In this document: positions 1-8,953 of the stretch, one piece after another
Layout: every line of letters starts with the position of its first letter
Position numbering within the stretch: position 1 is the first letter of the stretch
From: Paramacrobiotus richtersi
Lineage: Eukaryota; Tardigrada; Eutardigrada; Parachela; Macrobiotidae
Direction: 5' to 3'
DNA length: 35,957 nucleotides
Assembly: GCA_034698045.1 (NCBI GenBank)
Contig: JAQGAU010000177.1
Location: forward strand, 1 to 35,957
Program-made: the position numbers and the translations under genes
The notes under the pieces: generated by a model
Databases searched by the model: none
Seen by the model: only the letters and a program-made list of their open reading frames with translations
What the model was told of the DNA's origin: nothing

Positions 1-809
1 GCAATCGAAAATCCTCCGCTCATTTCCTCAATGATATGTGCTATTTTCTCATCAACCCATTTCAGTTTGGGAAACGCTTCCTCAAAATTCATTGTACCCA
101 GTTTAACTTTGTAAATTGAATCGTATAACTTCAAATTAAACGCATACATGTAACTGACCACAAAGGTCACGGTAACAAAATACGTTACATAGAAACAGAA
201 CGGAACGCCACGAGCCAGCATAACAACGGATCGCTGGAAAATGTCCAAAGGAGTATATGGGAACGTCCAGATAAGATATGTGTTTGGTGTATAGAATCGT
301 GCTGCATTTCTTGCATCAGCCACGACCATCACGACGTATACAGCAATAAACAAACTGAGACTGAACATTAGTGCAAAGATGCCATACAGAAACCAACATT
401 TTTGAAAGTTTTGTAGAGCTTGTGTGTAATATCGTTTACAAAAAACAAAGCCGGATATATCACCAGTTTGTCTTAAAACAGACTGATAGGTGATGATTTT
501 TAGAATGAATCCAAAGGAAATCAAACATGCGGTGAAGTAGGTGATCTGGCTGTCCATGTAAATCAACAGTGCGATGATTTCGCTTTCTTCGGCGCGTTTC
601 TGGGTGTCTCCACGAACTGCGGCCACAGCAGCCCCATTAATGATCCAGTTGCTAATGTCTAGAATAAAAAACACCAAGAAAAAGAGCGGCATAAAATGCC
701 GCGCAAGTAACGGTAGTGTTACACATCTGTCTACAATGCAGCCAGCTAATTTGAATAGGAAATGGATTGTGCCAGGGAAAACGTCTGCATCTGGAATTTC
801 TGATTTCAT
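1..809 (-). CDS. Gustatory-receptor-like (GRL) multi-pass chemoreceptor, partial (C-terminus beyond window)
   Basis: An open frame of 269 codons runs from ATG at 809 to the window edge without a stop, so the gene is cut off at its C-terminal side. It encodes a hydrophobic protein with about five visible membrane spans. It is a diverged paralogue of the + strand gene at 1777: both have a polar start of about 35-40 residues, then a span ending D-(I/F)-x-x-W-I-(I/V)-N-G near residue 60, later a Y-M-(D/N)-S-Q motif, and near the window edge an M-x-F-E-E segment followed by an S-x-G-F-S block. That layout fits the insect-type chemoreceptor superfamily (seven spans, ligand-gated cation channel subunits in insects). 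The two genes are divergently transcribed. Ligand and function cannot be read from sequence. Confidence 0.7.
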   Translation of the reverse strand, partial: MKSEIPDADVFPGTIHFLFKLAGCIVDRCVTLPLLARHFMPLFFLVFFILDISNWIINGAAVAAVRGDTQKRAEESEIIALLIYMDSQITYFTACLISFGFILKIITYQSVLRQTGDISGFVFCKRYYTQALQNFQKCWFLYGIFALMFSLSLFIAVYVVMVVADARNAARFYTPNTYLIWTFPYTPLDIFQRSVVMLARGVPFCFYVTYFVTVTFVVSYMYAFNLKLYDSIYKVKLGTMNFEEAFPKLKWVDEKIAHIIEEMSGGFSI

Positions 810-1776
810 GGTTTTTCGAATGATTTTGAAACACGGATAAAATAACTACAGTATGAGAGGCGAGAAAAAAATACAGAAATTGCTGAGTGACATGGTATAG
901 AGATTTTCAACGGGCAGATGACAAAAGAATTAGCAATGCAAAATATGAAATACTTGCAAACAAATCAATACAAACCTTATTACTTAGTCAGGGTTTTACC
1001 TGGCAGAAGATCTTCCGGCAGGTTTTTATTTGATGATAAAATTCTTGAACGATCCGAAAATTTTCGTTGATCAATATGGAATTTGCATATCTTTGTTTTA
1101 GCTACAGATGCACTGCGAAAATAATCGTGACGTAAATGACTGGACGTTTTAGAATCTGAAGCTTTGAGAAAGTGTCCTTACAATTTTTTTGCGTGGCTAA
1201 AACGTTAAGCATTTGCTGGAAGTAAACGGTAAACCTAATTATGCTACACCAGATTTTTTTGATTATGTTTCTTAATTCTCCATAGAACCGTAGTCCGGAC
1301 GCAAAAGGACAATTGCCTTTGACTTTCACCGGATGTCAGCGATATTACCGCGACGAATAAGTGTGTATGTACATCTGCATTTGTACCAGAAGTAGGGAAA
1401 TAAGAGTATATGCTTATATTCGGATTCTGTTCATTTAAATTTTCTTTGTTATATGTCGATACATGTGATATAACAAAACTCTGGCTTGGAAATGTTTTGC
1501 CGGTAATGTTTGAAAAACCTGTATAGAGTTGCAAAGGAAACAAACAATCAGAAACATCTGTCAGTCATTTCTCATCACATGATACTACTCCCATTTCCCA
1601 TATATATAAGACAGTTATGCAAATCATGTGAAAGATCCACAAATTATTTCTGCTGAATAGATAGCCTAATCGATTTCGACTCGTGTGCTTTCATTTTAGA
1701 ATTTACGTATTTTACGTTTCAATTTCCATATTTCAAATCACGGCCCGTTGTATGGGACTTGTGCTCTTAGTCATCT
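810..1776. other. Intergenic region between divergent GRL genes
   Basis: 967 bases separate the two GRL start codons. Short frames here, including one at 1244-1543 on the minus strand, have no domain signature, no splice support and no relation to either receptor. A TATA-like box lies near 1601. I see nothing else convincing. Confidence 0.6.
1601..1610 (+). promoter_or_regulatory. TATA box candidate for the + strand GRL gene
   Basis: TATATATAAG lies about 170 bases upstream of the ATG at 1777, which would place initiation near 1630 and give a 5' leader of about 145 bases. It is the best TATA-like match in the divergent intergenic region. The position is plausible but there is no transcript evidence. 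Confidence 0.35.
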
Positions 1777-3647
1777 ATGCATAAGACTATAGTAATGGAA
1801 AATACAATAAATATACCTTTTTTCACGCTCATCCGATTCTTCTTGGGATATGAATCGCACTGGGCACACTGGTATATTCGTTACAACATTCCTCTTATTT
1901 TCCTTACAATGTTCATCATTGATTTTGGTGATTGGATTGTCAATGGCGAAACAAGTACTAATTTACAAGGTCAACGGTATGTTATGCGCCAGAGCCATAT
2001 AATCGTTATTCTTTCCTACATGAACAGTCAGTTCAGCTTCTTGCTGGCTACGAGCATTTTTTTCGGCTTTATGGTGAAATCGCGACATTTAATTTTGGCT
2101 GTTGAGGAAATGGTTTCCGCGCATCTCTTTTGTTTCGGTCTAAAGGTCACCAAGCGTTCGCGGATAATGATGACAGGATACAGTCTCATTTTCGTATCTG
2201 CATTGATTTATGCAGTTATCACAATAGTACAGTTGTGGAGTAACATTGCTGCGACAAAAAGTTGTGAAATTTGGAAGCCCGTTCCATATTTTGTTTGGAA
2301 AGTGCCAAATACTCTTTGGGATGTGTGTTTCCGGCTGGTGTGGTTAACGGCGCGGTTGCTGCCATTTCTCATTTATATACTGTATTTCCACTTGGTTACG
2401 ATTGCGATACAGGCTGTTATAAAATTCAATGTCCGGCTGAAGAATAGTATCATTGGTGTGCAGCAAGGCATTATGCAGTTTGAAGAAGTACTTAAATTAC
2501 TGCGCAAGGAAGACGAGGAGATTGCTTCGATTGTAAATCACATTAGTGAAGGATTCTCATTCGTACTGGGGGCCGGAATTTTTGGGCATTTTTTGCTGAT
2601 CTGTTCCATGTCGGCGCAGGCATTTCTAACGGATGACTTTGTCAACATTTGGGAATATGCAAGAGAAGTTTTGACCATCATGCCGTCGGCAATTATCCTG
2701 CTGATATTTTTTGTAACCGGATCGAAACTCCATGAATGTGTAGGTTTTTTTGCTAGAACTATTTAATTAAACCAGTGTAACAAAGGCACAGTTCGTATTG
2801 GTTGGTGAATTCGGAGTTTAGACCAATATTCTATGGTAATCGAAATGTATGTCATGAATGTAATTTATGGCAGATATTTACGCACAACTGTTTTCCACAG
2901 ATGTTGCAACTGCCATTCCATATAATTTCATTTGTGTATCATCATCTAGCTCATGGCGAAGTTGATCAGACGTGTGAAACTCGGATGTTTTTTAGTGCAC
3001 TCAAACAGTCGCATCGTTCCGGGATTTAATTCTTACGCATCAAGATTGCCGCACTAAGGTACGGTAATTAATGCGATACTGGCCAGTATTTTTTACTAGT
3101 TTTCGTTTCCCTGATTTTTCCCCCATAAATCAGTATGATTACTTTCCGTCCCAAACAATATATCTTATGTTAACATATCTTTCTGCATTTTTTTGTGTAG
3201 TGATGATGTTGCATTATCGCAACAGATTCTATCAATTTAGACGTACTGGCTATAGTAGCCACCGATATTACTACGTCATTAAACGCTGCATGTACAAAGT
3301 GGCTATGATTAGGTCCCTATTTGGACGGACGATGCCAAACTGATAACGTTCTTATACAAGATCAGTCAAAGGTCAGGATCGTTAATGGTGGCAGGCTTTG
3401 CACATTTGACTAGAGGCACAGCAGCAACGGTAAGAACACAAATCTCGTATGTGAAATAACATCCCTGACGAAAACTCTAGTAGACCACAACATTTTAATT
3501 ATTTTTCGTTCACAGTTTCTCTTCGCATTCGTGGGATATCTATGCTTCCTAATCGAACGATCGGAGCATTACAAGACGGACGAAAAACTCACAGGCGCAT
3601 TGAATGGCAATTCAACGATGTCTCGTTTGGATGGAAGTAGCAGTTAA
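1777..3647 (+). CDS. Gustatory-receptor-like (GRL) seven-span chemoreceptor
   Basis: Model: exons 1777-2739, 2996-3058, 3313-3429, 3516-3647, giving 424 aa, a usual length for the family. All joins are GT-AG and all three introns are phase 0 and clustered at the C-terminus, as described for the ancestral introns of the insect-type chemoreceptor superfamily. The large first exon holds about six membrane spans, the last of them just before residue 321 (ends S-K-L-H-E-C). The two small exons give the intracellular loop (D-D-A-K-L-I-T-F-L-Y-K-I) and S-G-S-L-M-V-A-G-F. The last exon opens with the final span (F-V-G-Y-L-C-F-L-I-E-R), which occupies the place of the insect TYxxxxxQF motif but has diverged at TY and QF. 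A hydrophilic tail of about 30 residues follows. The small second exon is the weakest part. Probably a plasma-membrane chemosensory channel subunit; ligand unknown. Confidence 0.7.
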
Positions 3648-4078
3648 TCACATTATATATGAGGAGAGATATGTGTTATGTTATATATTAAGCAATATTT
3701 CTTTGCGCGCTTGCGGAGTTTGAAACATTTAACAGCACAAAGTTCATTTTTTATCTTTGCTTTAATTTTACGAATGATCTGTTAAGATACATGCACAGAA
3801 ACGTCAAAAAGCAAGCGCAATAGCGCGAAAGAAATATAAACCGCAAACAGTCGAAATAAGCATGACAGACAATCCATATCACGCAAAAAAACACATACTG
3901 AAAATTTTAAAGTACAGATTTCAAATCCAAAAAGACAACAGTGAAATTGTAGATCAATGACACATCTGCATGCATAAATAGCTCAACAACAACAACAAAT
4001 GCAGGCAAAAGTTTAACAACATCATGCCGCGCTTCCAGATGACTACTCTCGACTGCGAAACCACGCCGGGCTAATAAT
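3648..4078. other. Convergent intergenic region / 3' UTRs
   Basis: This lies between the stop of the + strand GRL gene and the stop of the minus-strand EED-like gene. It is AT-rich with no coding signature and presumably holds both 3' UTRs. I see no repeat or RNA gene. Confidence 0.5.
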
Positions 4079-6666
4079 TTAGACTTCCTCTTTACGAACA
4101 GTATAAATCGTCAGCTCGCTGGTACCACTGACAACAGCGGTTGTACCATCCGGGTGCGATGAATAACAGTTCTCCATCAGAGGTGACTTCATGTTGGACT
4201 CCCCGCTCTATAAGAACAGAAATGCGAGCATAAAACTGACAACTAAATAAACTGGCACTAATGATGAATGAACTAGAACTGTAATAATAAAGCGACTTTC
4301 ACGCTGATTTTACATTAATTGCAGTACCGTAGCACGGATAGATTTATTTGCCGGACCTTGTTATAGATAACAACAATAAACGGATCATAATCAAAAAATT
4401 TTCACCGAGAGGTCATTCCTATTAATCTGCGTGCTTGGTAAACTGAACTCTCACGGGCTATGTTTACGGTCATACATAGCTTTTCTCGGATGCACGGGGT
4501 CAAATGTTTACTTAACGTTAAATCGACAAGAGATGTGTTGCAAGGTATGAAACTGTTTTGCGTTAAGTACAGTATAATATTATGCTCATATCATATTTAA
4601 AAGAAAGTTTTGCAGATGCTAAATTTTGTCCATTTTTGACGTACATTTTGCGAATACGAATATCGAACGGTACGTAACTTATTTTACTTATTTACATATG
4701 ATTAATTAGCGTCAGAAAACACCAGAACTATTACACGTAACAAATGCAGTACACATGCATGTCAAGGTTATATGGTCGGTGTTTACCTCTGGTTGCTGTT
4801 CAACATCTGACCAGTCAGCCGTATTAATAACTCCCAAGGTTCGGTCCTTGGTCAATCGCTTTAGGGGATCCCGAATTTGATCCAGCCAATCAAAACCGTC
4901 CCCATCCGCAGCAACACGAACGCGGTACTTGGGTAACCAAGCGTGGCTGGAAGAAAGACCCAAGATGGTAATCTTATCTGGAAATTTGCACAGTAGCAAA
5001 TATTCCCCAGAGCCCTCGAGGAGCGCCCAGTGTATGCCGCATATTTTTTCAGCGTAGGATTTCGTATAAACCGGACTGCTGATTATGGCCGGCTGCACGC
5101 CGCGCTGGATTCCTGCATGACACTTGATGACGTTTAGCAAGGCGGCATTGTCTGGGCCAAAAAGGTTCCAGATTTTTAGGCACCAAACTTTTTTCCATGG
5201 TCCTCCTTTATTCGGCGCGTATTCATACGCTCCTAAACAGAACGTAAGAATGTTATGCGCAATTTTTTAACGGTAATAAAATTATATGTGTCTCATACAG
5301 CTGATCATGACCCTAAAGAATTTGTCGAAAGGCATCGAATGTTACACGAGTGCATGGTAGCAATTTATTTTTGAATAATGAGCTTCCATGATATTTCGAT
5401 CGTCTCTAGTACTAATTATGAGCAATGCAGCTGTTGTTAAATTACAATTATCAGTCAGTAGAAAAACTCTTGGAAAATCGTTAGGAGAATTGTCTCTTAT
5501 CGTCGTTTAACCAAATACTGGTTACCAGAAGCGAAGAAGCGGCCAGAAGGGTGCATGTCCATTGTAAAGATATCCCCCGTATGTCCTTCAGGGCCCTCGA
5601 AAATGGCCAAACAAGTCAAGTACCGCACACTCCAGAGTCGAATCGTGTGATCCTTGGCAGCCGACAGTAAGAAATTCGGGTGATGCTCCGAGTAACTGAA
5701 GGAGGTGATTGGTCCCGTATGCCCGACAGCGTAGCCGCAGCGTGGTTGCCCGGAGCATAATTCAATGAATCTAATTGTCCCATGACTTCCGCCGACCGCC
5801 ATTGCAGACCAGCTGGTCCACGTCTGCGGATCCTTGATCCACTGCACCGCGTACAGCTCTTCCTTTGGCGATTCCGCAGACCGGTGGAGTTTCTCCAATG
5901 GTATTGATGCCTCTAGTATAATCGTAGGCGCGCCGGTTTCTGGACGTTGATCACGTGCTGGGGGTTCCAGGCGATTTTCCTTCTCGCGTTCAGTCAGTAC
6001 TGGTGCTCTTTTTGGGGGTCTTCCACGTGGTCGTTTTGCAGCTAGCTGATCGAATGAATCTGCCCCCTTCCTCTCTGCAGTTTCAGTTCCAATCGTAAGA
6101 TGGTCCCAATGTTTTCCGTCCCCAGAGATCTTCACCAAGACGATCCGATCACCCATTACCAGGGCAAGTAGATATTTGTACAGCTGCGGCTGGCCCAAAA
6201 GCAGTGGTGGCGGCGCGGGATTGAAATGGACAGCGTAAACAGTTGGACATTCTGACGGTAGTGTGTATTCTTTGTCGTTCTTCCGTTCCATTGCGTATCT
6301 GCTGAAACTCACGGGCAGCGAAAAAGTTAGCGAGCTCGGTGGCAGTGGTGGTAGATTTTCTGCAAACGACATCAAATGCAAGGAGGCAACTCTGAACAGT
6401 AGTAATTAATGTGACTAGATTTCCAAGCACAATCACATAAGAGATTAACATTACTTAAATCCATTTATATCGATACTTACAGACCGTTGGCTTTAAGGGA
6501 CCATGCGGTATGTGCACAACATATACGTGACCTTCATCGATTTCATGTTCTTACCATCATTCTCTGGCTTTGATGTAATTCGAAGCCTTTCGACTTCAGG
6601 AGCGACTTGTTCTTCTTTTTTCTTTTCAGCTGCTGTGTGACTACGTGTTACCTTCTTCACGGACAT
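4079..6666 (-). CDS. eed: EED/ESC-like WD40 Polycomb protein with AT-hook insert
   Basis: Exons in coding order: 6666-6555, 6359-5526, 5232-4787, 4207-4079; phases 1, 1, 0 all agree, giving about 506 aa. The strongest EED match is in exon 2: a G-H-T-G-P-I repeat, then L-L-S-A-A-K-D-H-T-I-R-L-W, then A-I-F-x-G-P-E-G-H, parallel to the EED blades with SKDHALRLW and GGVEGH. Exon 3 continues with K-V-W-C-L-K-I-W and an I-C-G-I-H-W segment. EED is the PRC2 subunit that binds H3K27me3 and activates the EZH2 methyltransferase. Odd points: an insert of about 60-70 residues after the first blade carries the AT-hook core KRPRGRPPKR, and the C-terminal blades are short and diverged. The 579-base last intron may hide a missed exon covering a GNQxGxLYVWDL-type strand, which I could not find. 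The N-terminus is short and basic. Confidence 0.75.
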
Positions 6667-7230
6667 TTTTGGAACCGTTTCTCATGACTCGAAAAGAACC
6701 AATAAAGTCAGGGAAGCAAATAATCCAAAACTCGGGTTTCACGAAGAAAAAAGTTTTGCCTTTTACTTCGCCTTAGCAAAATGGAAATATGAAGCTCAAG
6801 ACGTTTCGCATTGAATGACTGGAGAGGCAGTCCCTGGAGTGCGTTGCTCAAAAATCATCGAACAGCTTGTCAACAAACGCTTGTACAGTATGACAAGCCT
6901 CAACCATAAACGTGAGTCATCGGCTGCCGGCCAATGGCCATCAGTGGTCCATCACCAAGTGCATGCATTACGTACTGGACCATGTCGTTTCTGGACTATA
7001 GGTCACCGGCTTTTAATACGCATTCCCCCAGTACGATGAGTCATGTCGACCGCGGACGACGGACGCTGAACAAGCTGCACTGATCATTAGCATCATTTTC
7101 CGTTGTTTGATTTTCGAAGGGCTGCAACGCGCCGCTGCAAGTTCCTTCAGTTTGTTGTTGTTGCAGTTGGTGTTTAGATTTGTTGCTTGTTATTGTTTCG
7201 CCTAGCTGTTGCGGTTTGCTGTTATCAATT
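6667..7230. other. Divergent promoter region between EED-like and CCCH genes
   Basis: 564 bases separate two divergent start codons. No TATA box is obvious on either strand. A 74-codon frame at 6815-7039 has no recognisable domain and I regard it as chance. Probably 5' UTRs plus a shared promoter. Confidence 0.45.
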
Positions 7231-8100
7231 ATGGCTATTAATGCAGACGTGATAAAGTGCTTCACAGATGTCTTCGAGGATCGTTCAGAAACATATGTCA
7301 GCCGAAGGAGGCCGTCAACGGAACGCGAGCTGATGTACACGGGATATCCGCTTTTTCAAGTGTCCTCGGTTGCTGGTTACTCGGGAAGTCCACAGCACCG
7401 TCAAGCTCGCCAGCATCAACATGGCACGATCACGGAGGGTCACTTCGACCAGATGTCGAGCGAGCCACGCCGACGGGAGCTGTACAAGACTCAACCCTGC
7501 TGGCATGTGTTGTCGCTGCAGTACTGCCAATATGGTGACAAGTGCCATTACAAGCATCCGTGGGATACCGAACCGATGGAGCCGCTGTGGGGACCCTGGG
7601 CAATGGCAGCCAAAATGTGGTTCGGCAGTCTAGATAACGCCCGGATGATGTTGGTCGATAAAGGCATTTGGATGAAGGAACGCGCAGCGCGTCTGGATGC
7701 TATGGTGGAATGTCGCGAAGAGGCAGCTGCATTATCGTTCGATAACCGTGAAAGGGTGGTGAAGACAAACAAGGTGGCGCAGCGTCGCGAAGTACCCCAC
7801 GTGACCTTTTCGAGTTCGTTTCCAGAGAATTTTGCGGGTGAAGTGAATCGCTTCCAGATGTCTCCCGTTGCCGATCAGATGGAGAATTTTCTGCAGATGA
7901 CTGCCTCTGATCCGTTCGAAGGTGACATGTTTCGGAATGGTTTCCAAATGGGTAAATCGGCCCATTTCTTCGAAGAAAAACATGTGTTCCCGTTGAAGAC
8001 TGGACGATCTCGTTCCGATTCGGGCTTTTCATCGGTTGGTTGCAACGATTACGGGCCGCCGTGGGATGTCAGTAAGATTGTGTTTCCGTTCGAATTCTGA
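7231..8100 (+). CDS. Single CCCH zinc-finger protein, TTP/TIS11-like
   Basis: Intronless frame of 289 aa from ATG at 7231; the frame is open further upstream but without an ATG. One zinc finger of exact C-x8-C-x5-C-x3-H spacing uses Cys90, Cys99, Cys105 and His109 and is preceded by E-L-Y-K-T-Q-P, very close to the RYKTELC lead-in of the tristetraprolin/TIS11 family. That family binds AU-rich elements in mRNA 3' UTRs and recruits deadenylases; in nematodes, relatives control maternal mRNAs. Vertebrate TTP has two tandem fingers, but only one is visible here. The C-terminus is Ser/Arg-rich (R-S-R-S-D-S-G-F-S-S) and ends in hydrophobic K-I-V-F-P-F-E-F, perhaps a docking peptide (inference). RNA-binding role likely, targets unknown. 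Confidence 0.7.
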   Translation: MAINADVIKCFTDVFEDRSETYVSRRRPSTERELMYTGYPLFQVSSVAGYSGSPQHRQARQHQHGTITEGHFDQMSSEPRRRELYKTQPCWHVLSLQYCQYGDKCHYKHPWDTEPMEPLWGPWAMAAKMWFGSLDNARMMLVDKGIWMKERAARLDAMVECREEAAALSFDNRERVVKTNKVAQRREVPHVTFSSSFPENFAGEVNRFQMSPVADQMENFLQMTASDPFEGDMFRNGFQMGKSAHFFEEKHVFPLKTGRSRSDSGFSSVGCNDYGPPWDVSKIVFPFEF

Positions 8101-8449
8101 ATCACAGAAGCTAAGGTACGGACTGCCAATTGTTTAAAAGCTGTACCGTTTTGTTGCAGTGTATGTTCTTTGTTTCTCTTTCCATTATCATGATAATTGT
8201 TTCAGTTTATACATTTTCTGTTTTTATCATCACGTGCAGTATTCCGTTATGCAGTTGAGACTTTTGTTAGTTTATAGCGTTAGCGATTTTACGTTGATGT
8301 CTCTCGATTTGATGAATGGTACACGATCTCACACATTTTCCATCTTGAGTTTTAAAGTCGCATGTAGTTCTGAAGATGATGATTTGCTGTACCTCCTGTA
8401 CTTGAAGTATTAGATATGCTCTGAATATGTAATAGTGCTTGTGTGTGTA

Positions 8450-8455
8450 AATAAA
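8450..8455 (+). terminator. Polyadenylation signal AATAAA for the CCCH gene
   Basis: AATAAA lies 350 bases after the stop codon, followed by a T-rich and then GT-containing stretch, consistent with a cleavage/polyadenylation site. Confidence 0.6.
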
Positions 8456-8899
8456 GATATGGTTTTCTTAATTATTGTGGGTGACAAAGACTGCAGCTGA
8501 CACTGACTAACACACTCAAATTTCAAGCGAAAGCGGGAAAAGTCCCATACACCGTTGACATTCGTGGAGTATTTACAGAAAAACCAAAACGTAATACTGT
8601 ACGCTGAATATTAACAGCTTCCGTAACATTTCTAAACGGCGAACCTCGTCGCTGAATTCGGACAGTAAACACAACGCAAACAACATCAACAAACCGAACT
8701 GCTCAAGAAAGAAACACTGTCACAACTCCGATACTGTTAAGAAAATGCAGCAATCCAAACAACACAACAAAACCAGTGGCACCAGCCGAAAAGCTGTCCA
8801 AATTACAAAAATATATACAATTTGAAACAAAAGACCGATCGCCAGAATCCAGCTTTTTCGGTAAAATACTGGAGAAGAAACAACAAAAATGCAAAAATA

Positions 8900-8905
8900 T
8901 TTAAT
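8900..8905 (-). terminator. ATTAAA polyadenylation signal candidate for the UBF-like gene
   Basis: On the minus strand ATTAAA lies about 50 bases after the stop at 8954. It is a common variant signal; it would give a very short 3' UTR. Confidence 0.35.
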
Positions 8906-8953
8906 TCGGTTAGCGCCATGGATCGATCAGTCAGTAATGGAAACGGCGAGCGG

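Larger units (their letters stand above)
8101..8953. other. 3' UTRs of CCCH gene (+) and UBF-like gene (-)
   Basis: The CCCH 3' UTR probably runs to just past 8455. The remainder is convergent intergenic sequence plus the 3' UTR of the minus-strand HMG-box gene. The 84-codon frame at 8159-8413 is hydrophobic, has no domain and lies inside the UTR, so I do not call it. Confidence 0.5.

Noticed and set aside
1244..1543. 99-codon minus-strand frame between the GRL genes
   Set aside because: No domain, no signal peptide, biased composition typical of AT-rich noncoding DNA, and it overlaps the region expected to hold promoters.
3071..3343. 90-codon + strand frame inside the GRL gene
   Set aside because: It is mostly intron 2 of the receptor; the real coding exon at 3313 uses another frame, giving the conserved loop before TM7.
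6149..6451. Overlapping minus-strand frame near the EED exon 2 start
   Set aside because: Shadow of exon 2 in a second frame plus intron 1; the WD40-bearing frame is the supported one.
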